Below are positions 33,301-43,700 of a DNA stretch of 64,000 bases, one piece after another. The stretch lies in contig JAAVVG010000004.1 in the NCBI GenBank assembly GCA_012976225.1, forward strand, positions 558,001-622,000. Direction: 5' to 3'. Source of the stretch: Golubevia sp. BC0850. Lineage: Eukaryota > Basidiomycota > Exobasidiomycetes > Golubeviales > Golubeviaceae. The notes beneath the pieces are model-generated. The model was not told the DNA's origin and made no database searches. It saw only the letters and a list, made by a program, of their open reading frames with translations. The position numbers were made by a program, and so were the translations under genes. Within the stretch, counting starts at the first letter, position 1. The number at the start of each line of letters is the position of its first letter.

Positions 33301-35711
33301 AATTTCTAGAGTGACATCTCGAATAATCTCAGAAGAGCGGTAGGACAGCGTAGCTCTCTTGAATGAGACCGCTGACACTTCAGTAGTCGAAGCTTTTTCT
33401 TCCTCCAGATCTGTTGAAGAAGAGCCCGGTCCTACGACTGGACTCTCCTCTTGATTTAAAAAGGCTTCGATGCGTCTCAGAGAGGAGAGGGCCGTCAAGA
33501 GAGACGCCCACTGTTGTCCAATAATCTGAGGGCAGAGAAAGGAAAGTACAGAAAGTCAAAAAAACAGTGGGTCAAAAGATCCTGCGTTTTTTCTCACCAG
33601 CAATGGTTCTTGAACGATTCCAATCAGGGTTAAGGAGGTGAAAACGACGTTCACTGTGAATTTCTCTGGAGTCAGATAAGCCAGAAATCCATAAGTGACG
33701 ACAGAGAGTACTTCGGTTAAGAGATTGGTCTGAAGAATAATAACGACGAACTGCTTATAAAATGTTCTCATCTTGAGACCTTCTTCTCTTCTTGCTTCCA
33801 ACAATTGTTTCGAAACCGCTCCTTCATAAGCAGAAAACTTCAGAGCTTTCATGTGAGAGATAGCACTTGAGATTAGTCCTACTCTTTTGTCCGTAGCTGC
33901 TGACCAGGCTGATTGCTTGGCACCTAAACCTTTGCTTAGAAGCGGAGTGAGTAGAATGGCGAGAAAGATGGTAATTAGAGGAGCGAGAAAGATCAAACCC
34001 AGTTGAAGGTAGAGTAGATAAGTACCGATAATGAGCGTCAAAGTTCCACTCCAGAGAATGTGAAGTGATTGAAAGACCTTCGTAAGCCTCTCGAGGTCAG
34101 TCGACATCAGATTAGAGGGAGAGAACTCGGCACTGGATGCAGCCGTTTGATCGATCTTCAGTGCCTTCTCCCAAATGAGACCGACGTAAGACCCTCTGAT
34201 GATGACCTCTGACTGCGAAACGGTCCAGAAGAACTGATTGGGGGTTATCCGGAACAAGGGGAGACAGAGAGAAGAGGTGAGAAAAGGACGCTTTCAATTC
34301 TCTCAAACTTGAAAGAACGACAGGGAGACATACTTACTTGACCAGTAGATAGTCCTACGACTCCGTAGACAAGTGTAGTAGCTCCGACCAGCCCCCAGCC
34401 GTAGGCGAGAGGCTGAGGATCGCCCGTAGCAAAGCTTTGAGCGAAAGAAAGAGTGTTTGAGACAAGGAAAGGTTGTGAGAGCTGGGCTGCGATCAAGATC
34501 AGTCGCCATGAAATCGGCTTCAAGATCTGAACTGGAAAAGCCAAAAGTGTTGCTAAAATCAAGGAGCGTACAGGGGGCTTTGCGCTACCTCTTTCCGTCC
34601 TGGTGAAGCGTGAAGTTCCCAGTTCACCCCTTGTTGAAGAGCATTTGAGGTCTTCCAAGACAAAAGTGTCGCCAAGATCGATTGATGGTAGAGATTGATC
34701 TTCTAATTTTCCAAAAAGCTTTTCGGAAAGTCTCTCGTGCGAGGACCCAGCTTCATACTGCGGCTGAAGTTCCTCGAGATCTTCTGAACGAAGAGGGTTT
34801 CGGAAGCCATGCCAGATGAGCGGTAGCAGCCACCAAAAGAGAATGGTAGAGAGGAAACCAGCTCTTGACTCTCTACTAGATTGAGTCTTGGAGTTGGATA
34901 CAGGAGAAGGAAAGGCAGTGCAGGAGAGAGAGAACATCGGTGGTCAGAAGTTGTGACTAGTGGGCAACAAGGAGGTCTCTTACCTTCACACCATTGGTGT
35001 TTTCCACCACTACCATGGTGCCTTTCAAGATTAAAGAAGATATGAAGAATCCGAACCAAGTCGACCGGTGAACTGGAGGGATGGCAGTGAAAGTCCTTGC
35101 TCTTGCCGAGTCAAATAAGATTGTCGCGAAGAGCCAACAGGGTAGAACAAACGAGCCTCCTCTAGTCCTGGTCCTCTCCAAAGAAGAGAGAATCGGAACG
35201 AGTGCCTGGATAGTTAGTCGAAGTCGAACAAAAGTAGCGTTATCAGAAGGGGGCGATGGCGGTCTGTCTTGACGCATCACTTACAGAAACAATGAATCCC
35301 AAAGTGAGTGCCGGCAAAATAGTCGCCTCTACTAGATTGACCCTCAAATTGTTATCCACCCCAACCAGTATTAGTAAGATTGAAGAGACTACTGCATGAA
35401 TGAAGCTCGATCCAATTCTAGCAAGTCCCAGGCGATCCTGCCAAAAACTTTCGTCCAGTTTATCTTTGACTTTCGATTTTGATGAGAGCTTACAGAATCT
35501 ATATGATATTGCCAGTAAGGCAATTACGGAGGGTAATATAGAAAGAATGGAGTTGGAAAAAGCCAGAGTGAAGTCGAACAAACGACAGGTAGAGACGGGA
35601 CCCTAAAAGAAAATATGAGAGAGTTGAACATCAGAGAGTGGAATTGCTTCAGAAGGAAGACTCTTGACTCACAAAGTCATTGTCATTTGAGCAGATAGGA
35701 CTGATAGACAT
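30322..35711 (-). CDS. ABCC-type full ABC transporter, about 1,500 aa
   Basis: About twelve exons run from the ATG at 35711 ([13 protein letters not shown]) to TAG at 30322. The extra N-terminal membrane domain begins [20 protein letters not shown], as in fungal MRP/ABCC pumps. TMD1 lies at about 34900-33600. NBD1 has the Walker [12 protein letters not shown], split by an intron near 33250-33165, the signature [15 protein letters not shown] and Walker [13 protein letters not shown]2 lies at about 32500-31400. NBD2 has Walker [10 protein letters not shown], Walker [17 protein letters not shown] and the H-loop AVAHR. The NBD2 signature reads TTPGQRQLL instead of LSGGQ, which is degenerate. NBD1 carries Asp instead of the catalytic Glu, as is common in ABCC. 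It should be an ATP-driven exporter of organic anions, glutathione conjugates or toxins in the plasma or vacuolar membrane. Confidence 0.92.
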
Positions 35712-35929
35712 TTTCTCCTTCAGAGAGTTGCAGTAGATAAAGGGAAGAAAGAGAAGAAGAAGAAGAAGAAGAGTGAAGGAAACCTCGTATGTAACTAACT
35801 GCTGCGCTACTGCGGCTCAGCGGATAAATCACAAATCCATCTCTTCCTGGTTTAGACTTGAGTTTCAGTTTGAATCATTGGTTCACACGACCACTCAGAC
35901 ACTCAGAGAGTGAAGTCAATTGTACGGTC

Positions 35930-36290
35930 AAGTTGGTTGGGTCCCTCTGGCATATTGGCGTACGATGTAAGCGCCGCCGACTCTCCCCAAAGTCGACTGT
36001 CTTGTCGAAGTCACCTTCACATCAGGTAAATGTCAGAAAATGGTAGAAGTCCTTCGACAGGCGATCCTATGTGGTCCTTCTCCGTCCGTCCTTGAATCGG
36101 CGGAGGATAATGCAACCGTAAGTCGAGAGAAGTCGCACTTAGGAAGCTCAGGCTTATACCAGCTTAGCTTCAGAAGTTTCTCTCGTATCAACATCTCAAC
36201 TCCAATAGAAGATTGAAGAAGAAGGGATGTTTCAACCGTTGAAGCGCGACTTGCACGATCTCGTCTTACCGGGGGCTTTACTCAGCTTCT
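35930..36290 (+). pseudogene. Damaged copy of the 26.1-26.5 kb ORF
   Basis: Long stretches match the reverse complement of 26520-26190 base for base, for example gtcagaaaatggtagaagtc and gggatgtttcaaccgttgaa, but stops and indels interrupt the reading frame. The copy lies just upstream of the ABC transporter start, in the opposite orientation. Confidence 0.7.
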
Positions 36291-36383
36291 GAGAACATTA
36301 CTGCTAAGGATAGATGGAGAAAGCCAAGATCACCAATGCTTTTATTGAAGGGGCGAACTGCGCTGGAGTGGAGGCACCGGCGT

Positions 36384-36410
36384 CGTGCACCAACCCCTCA
36401 GGGGTGCACG
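36384..36410. other. Short GC-rich hairpin
   Basis: An 8-bp stem (cgtgcacc / ggtgcacg) surrounds a short loop in otherwise non-coding DNA. It may be incidental. Confidence 0.4.
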
Positions 36411-36488
36411 GTACTACCCTCAGTTATCCTCAATGAAAACATTTCATTTAATTATTGAAACTAGTTTTCGATCAAAAGTTTCTTCAAA

Positions 36489-36701
36489 CTATTTAAAGTC
36501 AACCAAGGACAACATAGGAATTTTTCTTCTTTCCCGTCTTCCCTTCTCTACCTTCAAATCTTGGAAAGCTCTCACACCTTCTTTCATTCTTGGAAAACTA
36601 TCGCAGGCTATCAAACTCAAGTAAAAACCGTAAATTCCACCTACAATTTCGGTTACAGCCCATTCTAAGCAAAGGTAGGACAAATACTTGAGTATGAACA
36701 A
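36489..36701 (-). other. Open frame with hydrophobic segment, no ATG
   Basis: Seventy codons stay open (WAVTEIVGGIYGFYLSLIAC, then RMKEGVRAFQDLKVEKG) to TAG at 36489. There is no ATG near the 5' end and no convincing upstream exon. It could be the last exon of a small membrane protein. Confidence 0.25.
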
Positions 36702-37075
36702 CGTGGAAGGACTTGTGAGTACACAGGAAAGAGAAGAATCGAGAAGAAAAAAATCAACAGAGACGGACCGCGTATCAATGAGACCGAAGAGTTTCGATGC
36801 GAGAAGGTTCTAGTTCGAATGGGTCTGAGATGACGATGCGGTTGGTGCGACCGAAGTCAATAGAAGGCGGTCAGCATCGATATTGGAAAGGAAAAGGATT
36901 GGAGAATTCTCTATAATTCTAAAGTAGAATTTCAAGGTCTTTTCGTGGGGCTCCGCAATGGGGGAGATTGAAGGAAAGGGGGCGGCGTCGTCGACAGCCT
37001 CCCTCGCGCGCTGCTAACCTTATTCGCATCTCCTTACGCCCTCTCTCTCAGCAGGTAGATTCAAATGACCACGGC
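36702..37075. other. Promoter region of the forkhead gene
   Basis: There is no supported gene. The sequence in frame before 37076 stays open but lacks an ATG. Confidence 0.4.
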
Positions 37076-40000
37076 ATGGAGCAAGGATCAAGATCAGTTT
37101 CGCCCTCTCCTTCAATGGTACGTCTGGTCCTCATCATCCCCAACTTCGTCCCATTCACTGAATCCTCGATCTTTCTCACTCCTTCGCAGGCAAGACCGAC
37201 TCATCCTGACTCCTACCATTTTGAACCTATCAATCTGATCGGAACTCATGGGTCTCAATTCGTTGGAATTCCAAGTACAAGTGTTGATTGGGTCAGTCCT
37301 CAAGCTTTGGGAGATTCAATCTCCAATTCAACTTCTACTCTCATTTCGAACCCAATAGGGCTTTCCAACGCTGATATGGAGAGAATTCAGGAAAGCTACA
37401 ATCCCGGAGGTAGAAGGAGGTCATCTACTACTGGAGATCTTTATACTCTCAGGAGAGAGTCAGGTCTAGAAGGATTTGGATTCGATCCCTTGGAGATGGA
37501 ACGAGGAGTCAGTGGTAGAAGAGTCTCCAAAAGTTTCCCTAATACTCCAAATCCAGCTTTTCCAGGAACTACCAATCTTTCTAATCAGGCTTTCTACTAT
37601 GAAGGAGAAGATGCAGCTGCTCAGCGATCTAGAACCGTTACCTCTCCTCTCAACGATCAACAATCTCAATCCGCATGGCAAACTCCAGATGGTCAATCTA
37701 TGGATCTCTCTCATCTCAATCAAAGCCATCAAAGATCTATGACTTTGCCTATCTCTCGTTCTCAAGTCGATTCACCTTTCAATCTGAGAGTTGCAATTGG
37801 TCCTATCGCTGTTGAAGCTTCTCCAAAATCAGCACCGGTTCAACCATCTCCAATTCAAGATGAAGAGCTTCCCACCGGACCTGTCTGGAGTAGAGCCTTT
37901 CAGCATCCTTCGGAAAGAGCCAGAGAAAGAGAGGAAGAAGCTAATAGAGACTCGGAACAGCTGGATAGAAGAAGAGCTCGTTCTTACACGGCGAGTGGAC
38001 CTAGTAGCCCTCAGTCAGGGGGTAACATCACTCTGATTGATGAAGATCATGCCACATCTCCAGTCTCTATACGTCAAGTCACTGTAATCGATCCTAGCCC
38101 AAAGACAAAGTCACCACAGAACGTCGTGAAAGGCAAGGAGCCAGAGCCAGAGGAACAAGTAGTTCAAGTTGGAGATAAAGGTGAAGGTGGAGGTGAGGGT
38201 GAAGGAGGTGAAAGGTTACAAATGAAGCAAAGTACCGAAGGCTTACTTCCAGTGTTGGATGAAGCAGCCGCCAAGGTGAAATGGGATGCAATCGAATTAG
38301 ATGAGAAAGGGAAGCCCGCTTGTTCTTATGCAATGGCGATTAGATTAGCTATCTTGAAGTCTCCAGGACAGTCCTTGAATCTACAGGAGATCTACTCGAC
38401 TTTGATGAGTGAGTTGAAAGTGAAGAAGTCGAATCATTCTCCCACCTGGAAACTGATGTTCTTGAAATTTTTTCCCCCTATCCTTTCCTCTCTTTTAGGT
38501 AGATTCAAGTTTTACGATGACATGGGGCCAAGATTTAAGAATTCAGTCAGATACAACTTGACAATCAACAAAGCTTTCCTCAAAGTTCCAATCGAAGAAG
38601 GTTTCAAACCTGGAAACGTTTGGCAAGTCAATCAAAACGTTAAACCAGGAAAGATCAAGCCGAAGACCAAAGCAAAACCTAAGGGAGAAACTTCAAAGAA
38701 GAAGAAGAAGAGCAAGAGGGAAGAAACCGAATCTAGTTCTGAAGATGATGAAGAAGAAGAAGTTGAAAGAAAAAAGGGTAGGAAAGAGGATACAGAGGTA
38801 GAAAGATTAATGAATGAAGAAGTTGGAAAGAAGAGAGCTAGAGATGAAGAACAGAGAACTGTCGCTTCTTCTGGACAGGGACGTGAATCTTCTCATTCAG
38901 AAAGGACAGTCTACAGAAGAGAAGATGGGTCAAGGCATCTTTCGAGGGATGATGGTTCAAGAGACCAAGGCTCAAGAGCCCATCATCCTGCGAATTCGGA
39001 AAGACACGGATCAAGAGATAGAAATGGAAACGAGTCTTCTACTTCTAGAAGAGAAACTTCTCAGTATGTTTCATCACTCAGCAGAGGAACCAATCCGACT
39101 TACTCCTATCAAGCCACCTCTCATCCTTCACTGCCAAAATCTGTCATCAACACTTTGAGTGGTGCTTCTGGAGAAGATTTTTCCGGTAGGAGAAGATCTA
39201 GTATATACCCTCTTCCTTCCATTGACAATCTAGTCAGTCCAGAAGAAGGGGGTAGCTCTGGTCAGAGAAACGAATCCTCTCATCACCCAGAATACCGCAA
39301 TTCTCATCCAGGCTCTTATTTGAATGAGAGTTCGGCTTCAACATCAGTTCCCTCAAGAAATCCTTCTCATTATCATCAGTCCAATGGTTCTCAAGTCCAC
39401 CCTCGTCATCATCAAAACGGAGATTCAAACCGAGAAGATAGACACTCTAACATTCATGAAGACTCCAGATCTTCAAGAGTTCCTTCAGATCAATTGAAAC
39501 GTAAGATGGAATCCTCAAACGATGATCCAGCTTCTAAAATTCCAAGAAGAGTCGCTCCTAGTTGGTCTGGAATGGGATTACACTCTAGTTCTGCCTCTTC
39601 ATCTTTCAAACCACCTCCTGGATCTGAATCCAGATCAGATGAAACTACAGATTTGGGATCTTCACCTCCAAGTTCAGATCCAGATCCAGCTTTAACAAAT
39701 CTCTTGAGAGCCAGAAGGATCTCAAGCGGTTCGGCAAAGATCATCACAAGCTTAATGAATGGAAACCGTTATTCTCCTTCGACTATTGAGAGAAAATTGG
39801 GGGAAAGAAGTTTGAGATTAGGAGGAAGGGGAAGTGGAGAAGGAAGTTCTTCAAGTACTCTTGGTCAACATCACGAGGTAGGAGGTCAACCGAATCTTCC
39901 ATTAGAACCTGAATTGGTTCCAATTGAAAACAGAGGGATAAATGAAATTGGTCAAATTTTTGATTCCAATTTTTTAGGTAGGAGAAGAAGTAGTTTGAAT

Positions 40001-40654
40001 TTGAACCCTACTCCTTCAAGAAACAACAGTGTTTCAAATAACGAAGGAGTTCTTTGGAACAATAATGAATCTTCCTCAAATAATAGACCAACTACTGGTT
40101 CTTCTTCTACTAATAGTTCGTCACCTTTTAATCCTCATTATAGACCAGTCAGTGAATTCTCTTATTACACGAGTCAACCTCAAACCGTAGCTTCACCTTC
40201 TTCTACCGTTGCTTTAGGTTCAAACCCAATTTTAAATCTGGGTCCAAAACCTTCTTCTCCATCAATTTCTTCAAATTTGAATCCCAATTCTCATCTGCAA
40301 GCTCAAGTTCAAGTTCAGGGTAATCCTCAAGTTCAAGGTAATTCTTCTGAATGGGAAGTTACAAACACTTATGCTCATCTTAATGGCAATGTAAGTGGAA
40401 ATGGTAACGGGATTGGAGGGGTTTCTCATTTCAATCATAACAATCAAGCAACCAGATCACTAGCTTCTCCTTTCTCTTCTCCATTAAGTAGAGGGAATAG
40501 AGAATTACCAAATTTAAACGTTGGGATCAACCTTTCGCATACTAATGGAAGTCCTAGTAGTGGAACTCCAGTTGATGGAATTGGAAGAAATCATTCTAAC
40601 TCTAATCATTTGAATCTTCCAAATTCACCTTCTCATCGTTATTCGCATCATTAA
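37076..40654 (+). CDS. Forkhead transcription factor, 1138 aa
   Basis: Three exons (37076-37117, 37190-38408, 38499-40654) give 1138 residues. Both introns are in frame and free of stops, so an unspliced reading looks open. The GTACGT-CGCAG and GTGAGT-TTTTAG borders and the restored forkhead domain justify them. The domain reads KPACSYAMAIRLAILKSPGQ, SLNLQEIYSTLMSRFKFYDD, MGPRFKNSVRYNLTINKAFL, with the recognition helix NSVRYNLTIN close to the canonical NSIRHNLSLN. A basic and acidic Lys/Glu stretch follows it (KPKTKAKPKGETSKKKKKSK), probably a nuclear localisation signal. The rest is a very long Ser/Asn/His-rich disordered tail. It is a nuclear regulator, similar in layout to fungal Fkh/Hcm1/Sep1 types, with no FHA domain visible. 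Confidence 0.9.
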   Translation: MEQGSRSVSPSPSMVRLVLIIPNFVPFTESSIFLTPSQARPTHPDSYHFEPINLIGTHGSQFVGIPSTSVDWVSPQALGDSISNSTSTLISNPIGLSNADMERIQESYNPGGRRRSSTTGDLYTLRRESGLEGFGFDPLEMERGVSGRRVSKSFPNTPNPAFPGTTNLSNQAFYYEGEDAAAQRSRTVTSPLNDQQSQSAWQTPDGQSMDLSHLNQSHQRSMTLPISRSQVDSPFNLRVAIGPIAVEASPKSAPVQPSPIQDEELPTGPVWSRAFQHPSERAREREEEANRDSEQLDRRRARSYTASGPSSPQSGGNITLIDEDHATSPVSIRQVTVIDPSPKTKSPQNVVKGKEPEPEEQVVQVGDKGEGGGEGEGGERLQMKQSTEGLLPVLDEAAAKVKWDAIELDEKGKPACSYAMAIRLAILKSPGQSLNLQEIYSTLMSELKVKKSNHSPTWKLMFLKFFPPILSSLLGRFKFYDDMGPRFKNSVRYNLTINKAFLKVPIEEGFKPGNVWQVNQNVKPGKIKPKTKAKPKGETSKKKKKSKREETESSSEDDEEEEVERKKGRKEDTEVERLMNEEVGKKRARDEEQRTVASSGQGRESSHSERTVYRREDGSRHLSRDDGSRDQGSRAHHPANSERHGSRDRNGNESSTSRRETSQYVSSLSRGTNPTYSYQATSHPSLPKSVINTLSGASGEDFSGRRRSSIYPLPSIDNLVSPEEGGSSGQRNESSHHPEYRNSHPGSYLNESSASTSVPSRNPSHYHQSNGSQVHPRHHQNGDSNREDRHSNIHEDSRSSRVPSDQLKRKMESSNDDPASKIPRRVAPSWSGMGLHSSSASSSFKPPPGSESRSDETTDLGSSPPSSDPDPALTNLLRARRISSGSAKIITSLMNGNRYSPSTIERKLGERSLRLGGRGSGEGSSSSTLGQHHEVGGQPNLPLEPELVPIENRGINEIGQIFDSNFLGRRRSSLNLNPTPSRNNSVSNNEGVLWNNNESSSNNRPTTGSSSTNSSSPFNPHYRPVSEFSYYTSQPQTVASPSSTVALGSNPILNLGPKPSSPSISSNLNPNSHLQAQVQVQGNPQVQGNSSEWEVTNTYAHLNGNVSGNGNGIGGVSHFNHNNQATRSLASPFSSPLSRGNRELPNLNVGINLSHTNGSPSSGTPVDGIGRNHSNSNHLNLPNSPSHRYSHH

Positions 40655-41139
40655 AATCATAGAAGTCTCGTCTCCAATTTTCTCCGTTACTGTCTCACTC
40701 CCCTATGCCCGATTCTTTCCCCTCCTCCTAAGAAAAAGGTTCCACCTGCATGCATGCTTTCTCTGATCAGACGACAAAAAAAAGAGTTCCATTTCGAAAT
40801 CATTTAAAATCTCATTACTTGCCTTGCTACTCCTAGTTTCTTAACGTTTGCATCCTAGCATCTCACATCTTCATCTTTTACATTATCTACCATTCACAAT
40901 GTCACTACTAATTCTCGCAATTCCAAAGTCTTCTGTTCTCAATGACGTTTTGTGATAACAGTGAAGCTTGTCACTTGAAGAAAAATTGCGAGGATTGATA
41001 AAAGTACAAGAAATTGCTGCCGAAAGGAAAGAGACCTTAATAGCTCTAAGAGCCTTGAATTTGGTTTTAGAAACCTGGGAATGATTGAAGAGAGAAATAG
41101 AAGGATAAGAAGAAGGAAAAGGTTCTAACTGAGAAGACA
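40655..41139. other. Convergent 3' region
   Basis: This spacer separates the forkhead gene and the DUF1764-like gene. A last short exon of the latter could lie near 41010-40890, but it is not convincing. Confidence 0.4.
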
Positions 41140-41900
41140 TCAGGAGGTATAGAATTTCAACTCACAACAATCACAATCGAAAGGACATAATGGAGTTCCT
41201 CCACCACCATTTAATTTGAGTTCCTCTTCTGAAAAGATGAGAAAGCCTTCTTCTGTTCTGCCTCCTGGAAAGGGAGAAGGGGGGGGGGGTTGGTCAGTAC
41301 GACACCTATCTTCCAATGAACTTCCAAGGTCCTCTCTCGTCCCCATAAGTTCGTTTCAAATCCAAAGGAATCACTCTAAGAAGATGATCTGACCTCTTTC
41401 CACTCAACTGCCTTCTCTCTCTCACACACACTCTCTCAGACTGACTCACGTTTTGAACCTCTACTGTCCCTAAAATCTTCATCATCTGAATTAAGTTCCC
41501 TCTGTTTACCCTCTCCAGCTTTACCTTTACCTTTTCCTTTACCTTTCGGTATGGGTTCAATGGTAGTTAGAGCTAAAGAAGGATCCACAACTTCTTGAAC
41601 TAATCTTTTCCTCTTGGTACTCTTACTCGTCTTTACTTCTTCTGCTTCTTCTTTACTCTCTGCTTCCGACTTCAAAAACTTTTGTTTCTTTGAATTCTTC
41701 TTCTGATCCTTTTGCTGTGGCTGTGCGGCTGTTGGTACTTGAGGAACTGGGGTTGAAGGTTTAGCTTCTTCTGTCGATTTCTTATTCTTACTCTTGCTTT
41801 TAGGTTTCGTCACTGTCTTTGTAGACGTTTCTGTGACTGCTGATTGTTTTCCACTGAAAATGTCATCAATCTCTGATTTTAATGATGGATTGGGTGGCAT
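41140..41900 (-). CDS. DUF1764-family lysine-rich protein
   Basis: Exon 1 (41900-41450) starts MPPNPSLKSEIDDIFSGKQS and is Lys/Ser/Glu-rich with a GKGKGKGKAGEGKQREL stretch. Exon 2 starts at 41264, giving RTEEGFLIFSEEELKLNGGG followed by TPLCPFDCDCC. The C-terminal EGFxIxxEEELxL...GTxLCPFDCDCC block is the signature of DUF1764 (yeast and human members are small nuclear or nucleolar proteins of unknown role). A GTGAGT overlaps the last cysteine codons, so either the protein ends CELKFYTS at 41140 or a further tiny exon follows. It is divergent from PAM18. Confidence 0.8.
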
Positions 41901-41981
41901 TGGCTGTGGCTATTAGAAGTTCTTTATCAATGGGTCAAGTTGCTCTCTCTACTCAACTACTCAATTCCTCACTCTTCTCCG
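41901..41981. promoter_or_regulatory. placeholder
   Basis: placeholder. Confidence 0.
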
Positions 41982-43141
41982 ATGATTTCAGCTACTCGAC
42001 CACTATTAATGCGATCAACTCAACCGATACGATTTGCAACTTCACATCAATTAGCATTCAACGCAACAAGGAACAATCAAATAGCAACTCCAATCCTTAT
42101 TGGCGTTGGTTTAATTGGAGCGTAAGTATCTTATCCTATTTCTCTCTCTCTCTTCCATCCCTTCAAGATGTCCTACTGATCAAGAAAGAATAGAAGCTGA
42201 TTCTATTCTTGATATCTTGATGTTCTCTTTTCCTATCTTGAAACAGTGGGTTAGCAGCTAGAGCTATCCTTTCTGGGAACAAAGCAGTGGCAGCTCCAGG
42301 TGGGAAATGGGTCAAAGGTGGATTTCAGCAGAAGATGGACAAGAAGGAAGCCGCACAGATCTTGGGTTTGAGGTGAGTTAGACTTGGCAGAGATAAGAGT
42401 GAAGTGGGAGGAGAGAGGGATGTGGCATGAGTGGCTTGCAGATTGTCGAACTGAATTCTCGAGGGAACAATCAATGGAATTCAGGTCAAAGGTGGAAAGA
42501 AACCTTCAATTCAAAGAGAACTTTGATTCCAAGAGCTCTTTTGATATGCAAATTCGAGGTGATTGAAGAGAGACATCCACCCAGACTCAGATGACCAAAA
42601 CGTCATGCTACCTTTTTTCTCAAAGGCTTTCTGCGCTTCTGTGAAACCTCGGCCTTTTCGCATTGAAAATGAAACTGGAGGCTCTCTTAATACCTGGGTC
42701 TAAGACAAAGTCATGGGATCAAGATTGCAGGACTCAAAAACCTAATCCTCCACTGACCACCCTTTCTTCTCTCCTCTCCTACATTTTTCCAGGGAAACAG
42801 CTCTAACAAAAGCGAAAGTCAAGGACGCCCATAGACGAATGATGATCGCAAACCATCCTGATAGAGGTGGAGCTCCTTTCCTTGCTAGTAAGGTGAGTAA
42901 GGTTAGGTCAAATCACTTTTTAAGGTTGGAGTTGGCTCGTTTCTTTCCCTATCATCTCCTCTCTTAAGCCTTTGGATCCTTCAAAATCAACCAAATCATC
43001 GGAGAGAGTGAATGCATTATGCTAAAGCCCCTCCAGCTTAGTCTTGTTTTCTGACCCAAGAGCTCTTCCTTCTGTATCCTCATTTTTTTTGTTCAGGTCA
43101 ATGAAGCTAAAGATTTGTTGGACAAGCAAGTTTCAAGATAA
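41982..43141 (+). CDS. PAM18: PAM18/TIM14 J-protein of mitochondrial import motor
   Basis: Four exons (41982-42121, 42247-42372, 42793-42892, 43097-43141) give 136 residues. The basic presequence-like N-terminus (MISATRPLLMRSTQPIRFAT) leads to a single transmembrane segment (ATPILIGVGLIGAGLAARAI). The matrix J-domain follows: GGFQQKMDKKEAAQILGLRE, then AHRRMMIANHPDRGGAPFLA with the HPD motif, and ASKVNEAKDLLDKQ at the end. Pam18 stimulates the ATPase of mitochondrial Hsp70 at the TIM23 channel and pairs with Pam16. Length and order match the family. The 420-nt second intron is long for this window. Confidence 0.95.
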
Positions 43142-43700
43142 GCAAAGCTTTCGTCTTTAATTCATTGTATATTTCAAAAATTTCAAAACGAAAGCTCGAA
43201 GGAAGATTACAAGTTCTTCTTCGTAGAATAGAATCCACCTCTCAGTCTTCTCCATCCTTCCCTATGATTCACCTTCAAAATTCTTCTTCTTGCCATTATT
43301 TTCTCTCTGGTTTCTGGTCTCTGTAATCATCTTCTCATGCTTGTCCTTTGCTTGTCCGTCTGTGGCCCTGTGACATCTTCCAAGATCCTCCTCTCGGGCC
43401 ACCGGAAGTTTTGGATAGACAAGGATTGTTTCTTGTTGTCAAATTCACCAAGTTAGAAAGATGGGAGACATCTCATAAAGCGAAGATGAGTGTTTCCAAA
43501 ACAACGGCCGAGGAGATAACAGGAAAATATTCTCGGGAGTCCATTCGAAATTTGACGAATTCACGCCGAAAAAAGTCAGCACAGGGGATGGAAATGGTTC
43601 GATCCTTCTTCTCCTCCTTCTCTCTCCTCCCATCCTCATTTCCTCTTTCTTTTTTCTCTCTTTACCCTCTCAAATTTCAACACATTCATCTCTTGCAACT
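43142..43700. other. Intergenic, no supported gene
   Basis: A 118-codon plus-strand frame (43348-43704) has no domain, no splice support and a pyrimidine-tract C-terminus. I treat this as the promoter of the membrane-protein gene. Confidence 0.5.

Noticed and set aside
36968-37075. Upstream extension of the forkhead ORF
   Set aside because: The open frame starts at TTG. The first ATG at 37076 begins a short exon with a clear intron after it.
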